DNA from: Thalassobius sp047123305
GTDB taxonomy: Bacteria; Pseudomonadota; Alphaproteobacteria; Rhodobacterales; Rhodobacteraceae
Assembly (NCBI RefSeq): GCF_047123305.1
Contig: NZ_CP138918.1
Location: forward strand, 4,190,767-4,254,766
Length of the DNA: 64,000 nt
Direction: 5' to 3'
Position 1 is the first letter of the stretch. Each line of letters starts with the position of its first letter. Below the pieces are notes generated by a model that saw only the letters and a program-made list of their open reading frames with translations, was not told the DNA's origin and searched no databases. A program made the translations under genes and the position numbers. Shown in pieces: positions 34,801 to 43,164 of this stretch.

Positions 34801-36689
34801 TTGAATACGGCGAAATCCGCCGCCTTGACCTGCAGGATGAAATCGAAGCGCTGGAAACCCGCCTGACCGCGCTGGAGCAACAGGAAACCACCCTGCGGGC
34901 GCAGCTGGCCGAATGCGAAAAACAATGTGTGGCGGCGGAAGACACCACCGGCACTTCGCTGACCGATCCCTCTGAGGGCGACAGCGGGCAGGGCAGCCGT
35001 TTTGCCACGACCGACTGTGTGCCCTGTGAACCGGTGGTCAGCCTGCTGAACGATGTGATCGGCTCCCTCATCACCACCCGAGAAACGCTGGCGGAAAAAC
35101 GCGCCGCGCTTGCTGCGCTGGAGGCGGAAATGAGCCAGATGGAGGCCGATAAATCCGCCGCGCAGGATGCCTTTGCCAGCGCCCTGACCCGCCGCAACGC
35201 CCAGCGGGACGCCGGTCAGGACACCTCGGCCGCCGAGACCGAGATGCAGCAGGCGCTGGACCGCGCCGGCGACCTGTTGAGCGACATTGAGGACGGCGAA
35301 ATCCGCCGCCTTGACCTGCAGGATGAAATCGAAGCGCAGGAGACCCGCCTCACCGCGCTGGAGCAACAGGAGGCCACCCTGCGGGCGCAGCTGGCCGAAT
35401 GTGAGAAACAATGTGTGGCGGCGGAAGACACCACCGGCACTTCGCTGACTGATCCGTCTGAGGGCGGCAGCGGGCAGGACAGCCGATTTGCTGCGACCGA
35501 CTGTGCGCCCTGTGAACCGGTGGTGAGCCTGCTGAACGATGTGATCGGCTCTCTCATCACCACAAAGGAAATGCTGGCGGAAAAACGCGCCGCCCTTGCT
35601 GCGCTGGAGGCGGAGATGACCCAGATGGAGGCCGATAAATCCGCCGCCCAGGATGCCTTTGCCTCCGCCCTGACCCGCCGCAACGCCCAGCGGGACGCCG
35701 GTCAGGACACCTCGGCGACCGAGACCGAGATGCAGCAGGCGCTAGACCGCGCCGGTGACCTGTTGAGCGACATCGAGGACGGTGAAATCCGCCGCCTCGA
35801 TCTGCAGGATGAAATCGAAGCGCTGGAAACCCGCCTCGCCGCGCTGGAGCAACAGGAGGCCACCCTGCGGGCGCAGCTGGCCGAATGTGAGAAACAATGT
35901 GTGGCGGCGGACGACCAAAGCGCCGTGTCACTGCCCAATGATCCCCCTGTCACAAGGCCCCCCACGGCCGAAGAGATCCTGTTGGAGAAGCTGCAACAAG
36001 GCAGCTGCCGGGGCGGCGGCAATTGCGACTTTGACATTCGGGTTACCAACAGCAGCGACCGCGCCCACAGCGGGCCTTTGTTCCTGACCGAAAACGGACG
36101 GGTGGCGGCGGGGGCCAATGGCGCGCAGTTTGGCGCGTTTCATTGCAGCCCGGCGCGCGGCGGCACCACCATGTGCCTGCATGAGAGTGGTCTGGCTGCG
36201 GGCGAAACGGTGGCCATGACCCTGCCAATCCGCCTGCCCCGCCGTGGCGCCAATGGGGCGGAGAACTGTGTCGAGGTGACGGTGACACGGGATGGGCGGG
36301 TGCTGGTGCAGCTGGTGCAACTGGGCCTGGCCGCCCGTGGATTCCAGCCCGGCAGTGTGGACGGCGTTGTCGGCCCGCGTACCCGGCGGGCGCTGGCGGG
36401 ACTGGCTGCGGAAACCGGGCAAGAGCTGTCGATGAATGACCCGGCTGCGGCCTATGCGGCGCTTTTTGGCAGCGCACCGGTGGCGATGACAGCTGGCAGC
36501 CCGGGTTGCACAGTGATGGAGGTGGCCCCAGCGCCCCGCAGTTCCACCCCGCGCAGCACGCCGAAATCGACCCCCGAACCGAAGCCTGAAGAAGAAAAAC
36601 GCAACCCGCTGATGCCGACGATCCGCTTTGGCATCACCATTGGCGGCGGGCATTCCTCACCGTCGGAGTCTTACCCGTCTGAATACTGA
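31830..36689 (+). CDS. Giant exported coiled-coil repeat protein with CxxC-bounded units and a C-terminal peptidoglycan-binding domain
   Basis: 1619 residues; no known family recognised. A signal peptide (1 to about 34, ending ASA-QPA) is followed by eight units. Each opens with CxxC (Cys at 56, 234, 414, 577, 739, 901, 1063, 1225: CDKC, CAKC, CAKC, CAAC, CAPC x2, CVPC, CAPC), runs through ~130 residues of Ala/Glu/Leu/Arg-rich coiled coil, and closes with CxxxC (LAACEATC, LAECEKQC) or, in unit 4, CxxxxC. This would suit antiparallel helical hairpins pinned by disulfides. Then come an Ig-like Cys-containing domain (~1375-1485), a PG_binding_1 motif (LVQLGLAARGFQPGSVDGVVGPRTRRAL) and a Pro/Ser/Lys-rich tail. 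The start at 31830 follows GGAAGGGAC and fits the signal peptide. Likely a cell-envelope structural protein. Confidence 0.85.
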   Translation: MLPRIFALYLRLFAVVFLALASAVSIPPASAQPAGLPGAPWLGDSFQDLQKIATICDKCKEAEAASQAQIDRYNAARTTYEEEAARMRALADRFLEAKATFDRLNALDEQLSQESLDLLFDKIEAPERTYQEVQDALYQLEPDLAAARSALAEARAALDTGLRGLERLRLTALAELRSAIRLQNAMHQCEFACDIWELKLEEPEPDPNPPRRPGDINASEIPVPENFIGVVAKCAKCQPLAERVNQIRSHRRSFATSAQMLYASLTANQQTLDRLFAEAQQLVQQEKALYQALLASFTGTAPAEEADRIDQIFDARDQREAEERLRALAERRAQLARDMAGLEATIAQQFQGLLEAIANYRIHSQLLTLAQAELAACEATCTPAEEGPKTGLPDPFTDPDYPQPENVDPITAACAKCQPIADSLMQVLSDRRRVGGDIQNMVWLLKGRRASLERWQTEDDKLAAEERLLGAALLPSAGTNNPDQVLDRLFEIEAERTQLLSDMLWAEEEITRLQTQLEAALKEHEALTRRAADLRAQLAACERTCSEEDSKDISTGGGLYDPDYPQPESFIGVVAQCAACQPLAEALNALLSERYRLAGDIQSTAARLKHNEPLLDQRRADLARLEAREMALLPIWSQLDDSPEQRAAEKELNEIDPARRAAEADVAALERLNAQDRAVLEEMLAQHALLNQKIADARAALAACEAKKCTGAEDTTGTSLTDPTEGGSGQDRRFATTDCAPCEPVVSLLNDVIGSLITTKEMLAEKRAALAALEAEMTQMEADKSAAQDAFASALTRRNAQRDAGQDTSATETEMQQALDRAGDLLSDIEDGEIRRLDLQDEIEALETRLTALEQQETTLRAQLAECEKQCVAAEDTTGTSLTDPSEGGSGQDSRFATTDCAPCEPVVSLLNDVIGSLITTKEMLAEKRAALAALEAEMTQMEADKSAAQDAFASALTRRNAQRDAGQDTSATETEMQQALDRAGDLLSDIEYGEIRRLDLQDEIEALETRLTALEQQETTLRAQLAECEKQCVAAEDTTGTSLTDPSEGDSGQGSRFATTDCVPCEPVVSLLNDVIGSLITTRETLAEKRAALAALEAEMSQMEADKSAAQDAFASALTRRNAQRDAGQDTSAAETEMQQALDRAGDLLSDIEDGEIRRLDLQDEIEAQETRLTALEQQEATLRAQLAECEKQCVAAEDTTGTSLTDPSEGGSGQDSRFAATDCAPCEPVVSLLNDVIGSLITTKEMLAEKRAALAALEAEMTQMEADKSAAQDAFASALTRRNAQRDAGQDTSATETEMQQALDRAGDLLSDIEDGEIRRLDLQDEIEALETRLAALEQQEATLRAQLAECEKQCVAADDQSAVSLPNDPPVTRPPTAEEILLEKLQQGSCRGGGNCDFDIRVTNSSDRAHSGPLFLTENGRVAAGANGAQFGAFHCSPARGGTTMCLHESGLAAGETVAMTLPIRLPRRGANGAENCVEVTVTRDGRVLVQLVQLGLAARGFQPGSVDGVVGPRTRRALAGLAAETGQELSMNDPAAAYAALFGSAPVAMTAGSPGCTVMEVAPAPRSSTPRSTPKSTPEPKPEEEKRNPLMPTIRFGITIGGGHSSPSESYPSEY
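33963..35906 (+). repeat. Four tandem 486-bp repeats inside the coiled-coil gene
   Basis: The block that starts GCGGAAGACACCACCGGCAC begins at 33963, 34449, 34935 and 35421, exactly 486 bp (162 codons) apart, and the next junction falls at 35907. The copies are nearly identical at the DNA level. Copies 1 and 2 differ in very few residues (for example Asp to Tyr in DIEDGEIRR), so the expansion is recent. The four earlier units of the same gene match only at the protein pattern. Confidence 0.95.
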
Positions 36690-36730
36690 GCCTGTGCACT
36701 GCACGGATCACGATGGAGCAGATCTCCATG

Positions 36731-36760
36731 AAAAAGGGCGCCCCAATGAGGCGCCCTTTT
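36731..36760. terminator. Bidirectional terminator
   Basis: AAAAAGGGCGCC, a 7-nt loop, GGCGCCCTTTT: a perfect stem with an A-run on one side and T-run on the other. It ends both the coiled-coil gene (stop at 36689) and the converging RND operon (stop at 36799). Confidence 0.92.
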
Positions 36761-36798
36761 GCCGAGCTATTTACCTGATGTGCCAGTTGACCCGCAGC

Positions 36799-39700
36799 TC
36801 AGACCTCTTCCATGCGGATGCGAAAGAACAGCGTGTAAAGCACCGGCACCACCACCAGCGTCAGCACGGTGGCAAAGCTGAGGCCGCAGATGATCACCAC
36901 CGCCAGCGAATTGAAGAAGGGATCCCACAGCAGCGGCACCACCCCCAACACCGTGGTCAGCGCCCCCAGTGTCACCGGCCGCACCCGGCTGACAGCACTG
37001 TCCGCCACCGCCTGCAGGCGGGGCTTGCCGCCGGCAATTTGCAGATCGGTCTCATCGATCAGAACAATGGCGTTCTTGATCAACATCCCCGTCAGCGACA
37101 GCACGCCAAGGATGGCCATGAACTCCATCGGGGTCTGGGTCAATGACAGGCCCCACATCACACCAACGATGGCCAAAGGCACGGTCAGCCAGATGATCAG
37201 CGGCTGTCGCACCGCATTGAACAGGAAGAAGACCACAAGGATCATGGCGCCAAACCCGATGGGCATTGTGGCGGAGAGGCCAGCGTTGGCTTCCTGACTG
37301 TTGCCAAATTCGCCCCCCCATTCCATCCGGTAGCCCGGTGGCAGGTCCATGTCTTCGATATGGGGGCGGATGTCTTCGAACAGATCCCCTGCCAGCACGC
37401 CCGGTTTTGGATCGGCTTGTGCGATGATCACCAGCTCGCGGTCGATGCGGCGCAGGTTGGCAGGTTCAAAGGCCAGCTCAAACCGCTCCACCACCTGCGA
37501 GATCGGGATATAGCCGCCGATGGCCTGCGAAAAGACCTGCACGTTGCGCAGACTCTCGACCGAGTCGCGGGCAGCCTGTTCCGGACGCATCACGATATCC
37601 ACCAATGTGTCGCCATCACGGTAAGTGCCGATATTGGCCCCATTCAGATGGGTGTAAAGCGCATGGGAAATCTCGCCCTGCGTCAGCCCCAGACGACGGG
37701 CCGCTTCGGTGTTGATGACCGGCCGGATGACCTGCACCTGCTGGCGCCAGTCATCCCGCACAGCAATGGCGCCGTTTTCATGCAGGCGACGTTTGGCCTC
37801 CTCGGCCAGTTCCCGCAGCACAACCGGATCGGAGCCAAAGAACTTGGCCTCGATCTTGGCACCGCCGCCCGGCCCTAAAACGAACTTCCAGATCTTCGCG
37901 TTGGCGTCGGGGTAGTTGCCATCGACCCAGGGCTGCAGCTTTTCAATCAGCCCTTCAATTACCGAATAATCGGTCACATCCACAAGGATCTGGCCATAGG
38001 CGCTGTTGGAATCCTCGGCCTCATAGATCAGCATGAAACGGGCGTGGCCCGAACCGACAGCGATATTGGTGCCGGTCACCCCATCCAATGTCAGCACATG
38101 GTTTTCGATCTCCTCCAGATCCCGCGCGGTGGCGTGGATATCGCTGCCCTCGGGCAAAAGATAGTCGATCACAAACTGTGCCCGTGTGGAGGCCGGGAAG
38201 AAGCCCGGCGGCACGTTGCCCGCCGCAATAATGGCCGAAGCGAACATCGCCACAATCAGCACCAGCGTCACCAGACGATGATGGATCGCCAGGTTCAGCA
38301 CCCGGCGGTAGCCCTGCAAAATGCCATGTTCGGGCTTGGGCGCGGCTTTGGTGGGTTTCATCAGCAATGTGCAGAAATAGGGGGTCAGCCAAATCGCCAC
38401 CAGCCAGCTGAACAGCATGGCAATGGCAATGGTCCAGAACAGCGATCCGGCAAATTCACCTGTGTTATCTGGCGAAAACCCGATGGGGGAAAAGGCCAGA
38501 AAGCCCACGATGGTGCCCCCCAGAAGGGGCCATTTGGTTTGTTCTACCACGGAGATCGAGGCCGCCTCGGCGCTTTCGCCTTTGCTGACCCGCACCAGAG
38601 TGCCTTCAACCACCACAATGGCGTTGTCGACCAGCATACCAAGGCCGATGATCAGCGCCCCCAGCGAAATCCGCTGCATGTCCAGACCGTAGATCCACAT
38701 GCCAAACAGCGTGCCCGCCACGGTCACCAACAGGATCCCCCCCATCAAGAGCCCCGAGCGCAGCCCCATGAAAATCAGCAAGGTCCCGACCACAATGCCC
38801 AGCGCCATCAAGACGTTGACCACAAAGTCGTTGATCGAGGTCTTCACAGTCACCGACTGATCCGAGATCACCTGCACCTCAACGCCGATGGGCCGGTCCA
38901 CGATCAGCTCATCCATACGCGCCCGCACCGCTTCGCCCATGTTCACCACATTGCCGCCGGTTTCGTTGGAAATCGCCAGTCCAATGGCCGGCGCCCCATT
39001 GCGGATCAACAGCCCGCGGGTGGGCTCCACTTCACCTTCGCGGATGCTGGCGATATCGGACAGCCGGTAAGAGGCCCCGGTCTGCGGGTTGGAAATCCGC
39101 AGGTTGCCAATCGCCTCAACAGAGGAAACTGCCCCTTCAGAGCGGAGTTCCAGACGTTTGTCGCCCGACCGCAGCGCGCCGCCGGGGATCACCTGGTTCT
39201 GGCCTTCCAGCACCTGATCGATCTGTGCCGTTGAAATGCCCAGCTCCACCAGCCGCGCAGGGGCGTAATCGACATAGATCACCCGTTCCTGCGTGCCGCC
39301 GATCAACACTTTTGACACACCATCCACAATCGCCAGTTCCCGCTGCAGAGTCTTGGCATAGGCCTCCAGTTCGCCCAGCGCATACCCTTCGCCGGTGATG
39401 GCAAAATAGAGCGCAAAGACGTCCCCGAAATTGTCATAGACCTGCGGTGCCAGCGCATTGGGCGGCAGGGTGCCTTCGATGTCGTCGATCTTGGCCCGCA
39501 ATTGGGCAAAACGCTGGTTCAGCTGCGCACGATCGCGTGCCGCACGAATGGTAAATTCAATCGAGATTCGCGACAGACCCGGCTGCGAGGTTGACCGCAA
39601 CTCTTTGACGCCTTCCAACTGTTGCAAGGCGTTTTCAACAACTTCAGTAACCTCTTCCGCCACCTCATCCGCCCGCGCCCCGGGGTAAGGCACCACGATA

Positions 39701-39837
39701 TTGGCCTGACGGATCAGAAACTCGGGGTCTTCAAAGCGGGGCAGTTTGGTATAGGCGACATAGCCCGCCAACAGGATCAGCAGCGTGCAGATCAAAGAGA
39801 TCACCCGCTTGCGAATGGCAAATTCTGCAAGGTTCAT
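36799..39837 (-). CDS. RND efflux transporter permease
   Basis: 1012 residues, the usual RND size, with a start helix (FAIRKRVISLICTLLILLAGYVAY), a large periplasmic loop, helices 2-6, a second large loop and helices 8-12. The proton-relay helix 4 has GLGMLVDNAIVVVEG, where one Asp is seen rather than the Asp pair of the AcrB type. Other landmarks are PYPGARADEVAEEVT and the closing LTGMLIKNAIVLIDE helix. It starts 3 nt after the adaptor gene. No outer-membrane channel gene is nearby, so it must share one. Substrate unknown. Confidence 0.92.
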   Translation of the reverse strand: MNLAEFAIRKRVISLICTLLILLAGYVAYTKLPRFEDPEFLIRQANIVVPYPGARADEVAEEVTEVVENALQQLEGVKELRSTSQPGLSRISIEFTIRAARDRAQLNQRFAQLRAKIDDIEGTLPPNALAPQVYDNFGDVFALYFAITGEGYALGELEAYAKTLQRELAIVDGVSKVLIGGTQERVIYVDYAPARLVELGISTAQIDQVLEGQNQVIPGGALRSGDKRLELRSEGAVSSVEAIGNLRISNPQTGASYRLSDIASIREGEVEPTRGLLIRNGAPAIGLAISNETGGNVVNMGEAVRARMDELIVDRPIGVEVQVISDQSVTVKTSINDFVVNVLMALGIVVGTLLIFMGLRSGLLMGGILLVTVAGTLFGMWIYGLDMQRISLGALIIGLGMLVDNAIVVVEGTLVRVSKGESAEAASISVVEQTKWPLLGGTIVGFLAFSPIGFSPDNTGEFAGSLFWTIAIAMLFSWLVAIWLTPYFCTLLMKPTKAAPKPEHGILQGYRRVLNLAIHHRLVTLVLIVAMFASAIIAAGNVPPGFFPASTRAQFVIDYLLPEGSDIHATARDLEEIENHVLTLDGVTGTNIAVGSGHARFMLIYEAEDSNSAYGQILVDVTDYSVIEGLIEKLQPWVDGNYPDANAKIWKFVLGPGGGAKIEAKFFGSDPVVLRELAEEAKRRLHENGAIAVRDDWRQQVQVIRPVINTEAARRLGLTQGEISHALYTHLNGANIGTYRDGDTLVDIVMRPEQAARDSVESLRNVQVFSQAIGGYIPISQVVERFELAFEPANLRRIDRELVIIAQADPKPGVLAGDLFEDIRPHIEDMDLPPGYRMEWGGEFGNSQEANAGLSATMPIGFGAMILVVFFLFNAVRQPLIIWLTVPLAIVGVMWGLSLTQTPMEFMAILGVLSLTGMLIKNAIVLIDETDLQIAGGKPRLQAVADSAVSRVRPVTLGALTTVLGVVPLLWDPFFNSLAVVIICGLSFATVLTLVVVPVLYTLFFRIRMEEV

Positions 39838-39840
39838 GGC

Positions 39841-41109
39841 TTAGTCTCCGATCTTGGTGACAGGGCGAATGGCCATGCCGTCCTGCAGATGGCTGACCCC
39901 GGCCGAAACCACGGTGGCCCCGACATTCAGGCCTTCGGTCACGGCCACTTCGCCATCATGCACGGCCCCCAAAGTCACCGATTGACGACTGACAGTGTTG
40001 CTGGCGGTGTCCACCAGCCAGACAAACGGCATCCCATCCGCCGAGGCCGCCAGTGCCGTGTTCGGCACCGTCAGTTCCGGCGCAAAATCGGTGCCCACGG
40101 TCACCGTCACCTGCCCCACCATGCCGGGCAGGATCATCCGTTCAAACGGCAGTTCCACCGCTACGCGGCCGCGGTAGGTCTGGGTACCGGCATCTGCCTG
40201 GGTCTGGAACTCGATCAGTTCGGCCGGCAGAACCACATCCAGCCCGTCAAAGCGCACTTCGGTGGTGACACCATTGGCAATCTGCTGCGACACGGCCAGA
40301 ACATCCGGCCCCGGCACGTCAAACGCCATGTGCACCGTGGACAGCGCCTGCAACAGCACCACCGGCTGACCGGCCTGAATATTGGTGAAGTTCTCTACAT
40401 CGCGGCGCGCAATGATCCCGGCAAAAGGGGCCGTCAGGCGGGTGTCGGCCAGCTGCCGCTCGGCCGCTTCGATCTGGGCGTCCAACCCCCGCAGTGCAGC
40501 CTCGGAGGCGGCGATTTCCTCGGCCCGTCCGCCGGCACGGCCAATGGCCAGCTGTTCCTGCTGACTGCGCAGGTTGGCCTCGGCCACGCGGAGGTTGGCC
40601 TCATCCTGTTCCAGACGGGTCGCAGCCGCAACGCCGCGGTCCACCAGTTCCTTGGTCCGGGCGGTCTGATCGCGGGCCTGATCCAGCTGCGCCTGCGCCG
40701 CCGCAACCCCTGCCTCCAACGCTGCAATCTCTTCCGGGCGGGCACCGGTTTTCATTGCCTCAAGCTGCGCCACCGCCTGTTCGCGCTGGCTGTTGAGCTG
40801 CGCCAGCTGGGTTTCATAATCGCGCGGATCCAACTCGGCGATCACCTGCCCTGCGGTCACATCCATCGCGCCGCGCACATGCAGGTCAGTCAGACGGCCC
40901 GACACCCGAAACGACAGTTCCGCCTCCTGCGAGGGGAACACAATCGCCGGATATTGCCGGATCAGCTTGGTCTCACTTTCGGCAACCACATGCACCTTGG
41001 CGGGGCGGGGGGTGTCCTCGGCCAGCAGCGGTGCGGCAAAAGACGCGGTCGCCAGCGAAAGAGCGGCAACCATGGCCAGGCGGTGGGCGGACAAGGGGGG
41101 CAGTTTCAT
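39841..41109 (-). CDS. RND periplasmic adaptor (HlyD/MFP family)
   Basis: 422 residues: signal peptide, then a lipoyl-like half (QEAELSFRVSGRLTDLHVRGAMDV), an Ala/Glu/Gln-rich coiled-coil hairpin (about 110-220), the second lipoyl half (LTAPFAGIIARRDVENFTN) and beta-barrel domains. It links the RND pump to an outer-membrane channel. The start at 41109 (MKLPPL) has GGGAG 6 nt upstream; a Met two codons earlier is too close. It diverges from a GntR gene across 211 bp. Confidence 0.9.
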   Translation of the reverse strand: MKLPPLSAHRLAMVAALSLATASFAAPLLAEDTPRPAKVHVVAESETKLIRQYPAIVFPSQEAELSFRVSGRLTDLHVRGAMDVTAGQVIAELDPRDYETQLAQLNSQREQAVAQLEAMKTGARPEEIAALEAGVAAAQAQLDQARDQTARTKELVDRGVAAATRLEQDEANLRVAEANLRSQQEQLAIGRAGGRAEEIAASEAALRGLDAQIEAAERQLADTRLTAPFAGIIARRDVENFTNIQAGQPVVLLQALSTVHMAFDVPGPDVLAVSQQIANGVTTEVRFDGLDVVLPAELIEFQTQADAGTQTYRGRVAVELPFERMILPGMVGQVTVTVGTDFAPELTVPNTALAASADGMPFVWLVDTASNTVSRQSVTLGAVHDGEVAVTEGLNVGATVVSAGVSHLQDGMAIRPVTKIGD

Positions 41110-41320
41110 CGGCATCTCCCGTGCGGATGGGGGGTGTAAACTTGCGCGACCGCTAGCTTTTCCGAGACGATCACACCAGAACCTTGTGTCTTGACTGTAG
41201 GTGCACCGGCAGCAATCCGCCAAGCCCAAACCGCAGTTTGCGGAAAACACCGTATTGACGACCACTCTCCAACACAGGCAAAAATATCCAACATTTTTCA
41301 AAACAGGTCACAAAGCCATC

Positions 41321-41998
41321 ATGGCGCTCTTTGGCAAAACCAGGAAAGACGATGACACCGTGGTGGCAATGCTGGCCTCGGCGATCCGGCGTGACATTTC
41401 CTTTGGCGTGCTGCCTCCGGATCAGAAACTGAAGATCGAAGCCCTGCGTCAGTCCTATGGCGGGTCCAACCATTCCATGCGTGAATGCCTGCGGATGCTG
41501 GCGGCAGAGGGCATGGTCGAGGCGACGTCCCAACGGGGGTTCAGAGTCACCTCTGCCACCGAAGAAGACCTGCGTGACATTCTGCTGATGCGGTTGGAAT
41601 GCGAAAAGCTGGGGTTGGAACGATCACTGGAACTGGGCGATGTGGCCTGGGAATCCCGTGTGGTTGCCGCCCTTCATGCCCTGAAACGGGCGGAGGATGC
41701 GGTGCAAGCCAGCCCCGACGTTCTGACCGCACTGCAATGGGATGACGCCTGCCACGGTGTCTCTGCGGCGTTGATGTCGGCCTGCAACTCGCCCCGCCTG
41801 ATTACGATGGCGGATCAGTTCTACAACCAGTCCCGCCGCTTCCGGCTGGCCCTGCTGCGGGAGGGGCGCATCCACTTCGCCACCCGTGCAGCCCGCCAGA
41901 CCGCCCTGCAGGAAGCCGTGATTGCCCGCGACAGCGGCGCGGCCCTGCAGCTGTGGGCAGAAGATATTACCGAAGACTTGGGCGCCACACATCTGTGA
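41321..41998 (+). CDS. GntR-family transcriptional regulator (FadR/FCD subfamily)
   Basis: 225 residues. The winged helix-turn-helix is at about 10-75 (VVAMLASAIRRDISFGVLPPDQKLKIEALRQSYGGS ... RECLRMLAAEGMVEATSQRGFRV). The FCD ligand domain follows, with the expected acidic and His residues (RLECEKLG, DDACHGVSAAL). It lies divergent from the RND pump and 44 nt before the ABC importer on its own strand, so it may control either. The importer is more likely because FCD regulators usually control uptake and catabolism. Confidence 0.88.
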   Translation: MALFGKTRKDDDTVVAMLASAIRRDISFGVLPPDQKLKIEALRQSYGGSNHSMRECLRMLAAEGMVEATSQRGFRVTSATEEDLRDILLMRLECEKLGLERSLELGDVAWESRVVAALHALKRAEDAVQASPDVLTALQWDDACHGVSAALMSACNSPRLITMADQFYNQSRRFRLALLREGRIHFATRAARQTALQEAVIARDSGAALQLWAEDITEDLGATHL

Positions 41999-42042
41999 GC
42001 CCACCAAGGTCATCTAGGCCAGGTCATTATGGGAGGATCAAC

Positions 42043-43062
42043 ATGACCAGTTTCAACCGTCGTCAGACACTCACCCTGCTCGGCGCTGCTGCTGCCAGCA
42101 CGCTGGCCGCACCGGCCATTGCCAAGAACAAGAAGATCGTCGTGGGCGCGCTGCGCTTCACCTCGCATTCCGGCAGCTTCATCGCGCAGGAACGTGGCTA
42201 CTTTGCCGACGCCGGTCTGGATGTCGAGCTGAAGTTCTTCCAGGCGGCGCAGCCGATGGCCGTGGCCATTGCCTCGGGCGATGTGGACTATGCGGTCACC
42301 GCCGTGTCGGGCGGGCTGATTTCGCTGGCGGACAAAGGCGCGATCAAAGTGATCGGTGGCGCGTTGAGCGAGGAGCCGGGCATTGACGGCCAGAAAATCC
42401 TGGCCTCCGACGCGGCTTATCAGGCAGGCCTGACCTCGCCCGCGGCCTTGGGCGGCAAAACCTTTGGCATGTCCACCGCCGGATCCAGCTTCCACTACAT
42501 GGGGTCGAAAGTGGCGGCGGCAGAGGGTGTGGAGATGTCCTTCAAACCGCTGCAAAAAGTGGGCGCCATCATCGGTGCGCTGAAATCCGGCCAGATCGAT
42601 GCCTGGTCCATCGTACCGCATATCGCCAAACCGCTGGCCGGTTCCGGCGCGGTGCATATCATCGGCAATGTCTCGGATTACCTGCCGAACTATCAAGTCA
42701 CCACCGTCTTCACCTCGGCCAAAAACGCTGCCGATGAGCGCGGCCAGACCAGCGATTTCCTGGCCGGTTTCGGCAAGGGTGTCAGCGATTACAACAGCGC
42801 CATGATCGACCGCGCAGGCGGCGATGCGGGTGTGGATGAGATGGTCGATCTGATCCACAAATATGTCTACACTGACCGCCCACGTGAAAAGGCCGCGCCG
42901 TCGATCATCAACGGCACCATGCGCCTGAATGAAGGTTCCAAGCTGAACGTGGCCTCGGTCAAAGATCAGCTGAACTGGTTCCAGAGCGAGGGTCTGGTCA
43001 AGGACCACATCACCCTCGATACGCTTCTGGACGCAAGCTACGTCGATACGTTCGAAGCTTGA
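42043..43062 (+). CDS. ABC transporter periplasmic binding protein, NMT1/TauA family
   Basis: 339 residues. The N-terminus NRRQTLTLLGAAAAS followed by LAAPAIA resembles a twin-arginine signal. The mature part has the nitrate/sulfonate/taurine/thiamine-precursor binding fold: IVVGALRFTSHSGSFIAQERGYFADAGLDVEL, FQAAQPMAVAIASGDVDYAV, then KTFGMSTAGSS. GGGAGGATCAAC precedes the ATG. The ligand cannot be named; tauD, ssuD or thi genes are not adjacent. A hairpin separates it from the ATPase gene. Confidence 0.88.
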   Translation: MTSFNRRQTLTLLGAAAASTLAAPAIAKNKKIVVGALRFTSHSGSFIAQERGYFADAGLDVELKFFQAAQPMAVAIASGDVDYAVTAVSGGLISLADKGAIKVIGGALSEEPGIDGQKILASDAAYQAGLTSPAALGGKTFGMSTAGSSFHYMGSKVAAAEGVEMSFKPLQKVGAIIGALKSGQIDAWSIVPHIAKPLAGSGAVHIIGNVSDYLPNYQVTTVFTSAKNAADERGQTSDFLAGFGKGVSDYNSAMIDRAGGDAGVDEMVDLIHKYVYTDRPREKAAPSIINGTMRLNEGSKLNVASVKDQLNWFQSEGLVKDHITLDTLLDASYVDTFEA

Positions 43063-43074
43063 CCCCCCTCTGCG

Positions 43075-43106
43075 CCCGGCCACGCCACTCACGGGTTCCG
43101 GCCGGG
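43075..43106 (+). terminator. Intercistronic hairpin after the binding-protein gene
   Basis: CCCGGCC (43075-43081) pairs with GGCCGGG (43100-43106) across an 18-nt loop, 13 nt after the stop. No T-run follows. It may hold back transcription or protect the upstream mRNA so that more binding protein is made than ATPase and permease. Confidence 0.4.
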
Positions 43107-43164
43107 TGCAGTTGTAATTTTACTGTAATCACAGTGACTTCCCCAAAACACATGTGAGGCCGCG

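Noticed and set aside
33963..35906. CRISPR-like array
   Set aside because: The repeats are 486 bp, coding and in frame, without short repeat-spacer structure.
33834..36118. Several minus-strand open frames with repeated sequence inside the coiled-coil gene
   Set aside because: They are mirror images of the 486-bp repeats; their repetition comes from the plus-strand gene and they have low-complexity, Arg/Ser-rich products.
38044..41139. Large plus-strand open frames opposite the RND pump and adaptor
   Set aside because: Products are His/Gln/Arg-rich shadows of the genes on the other strand with no supporting signals.
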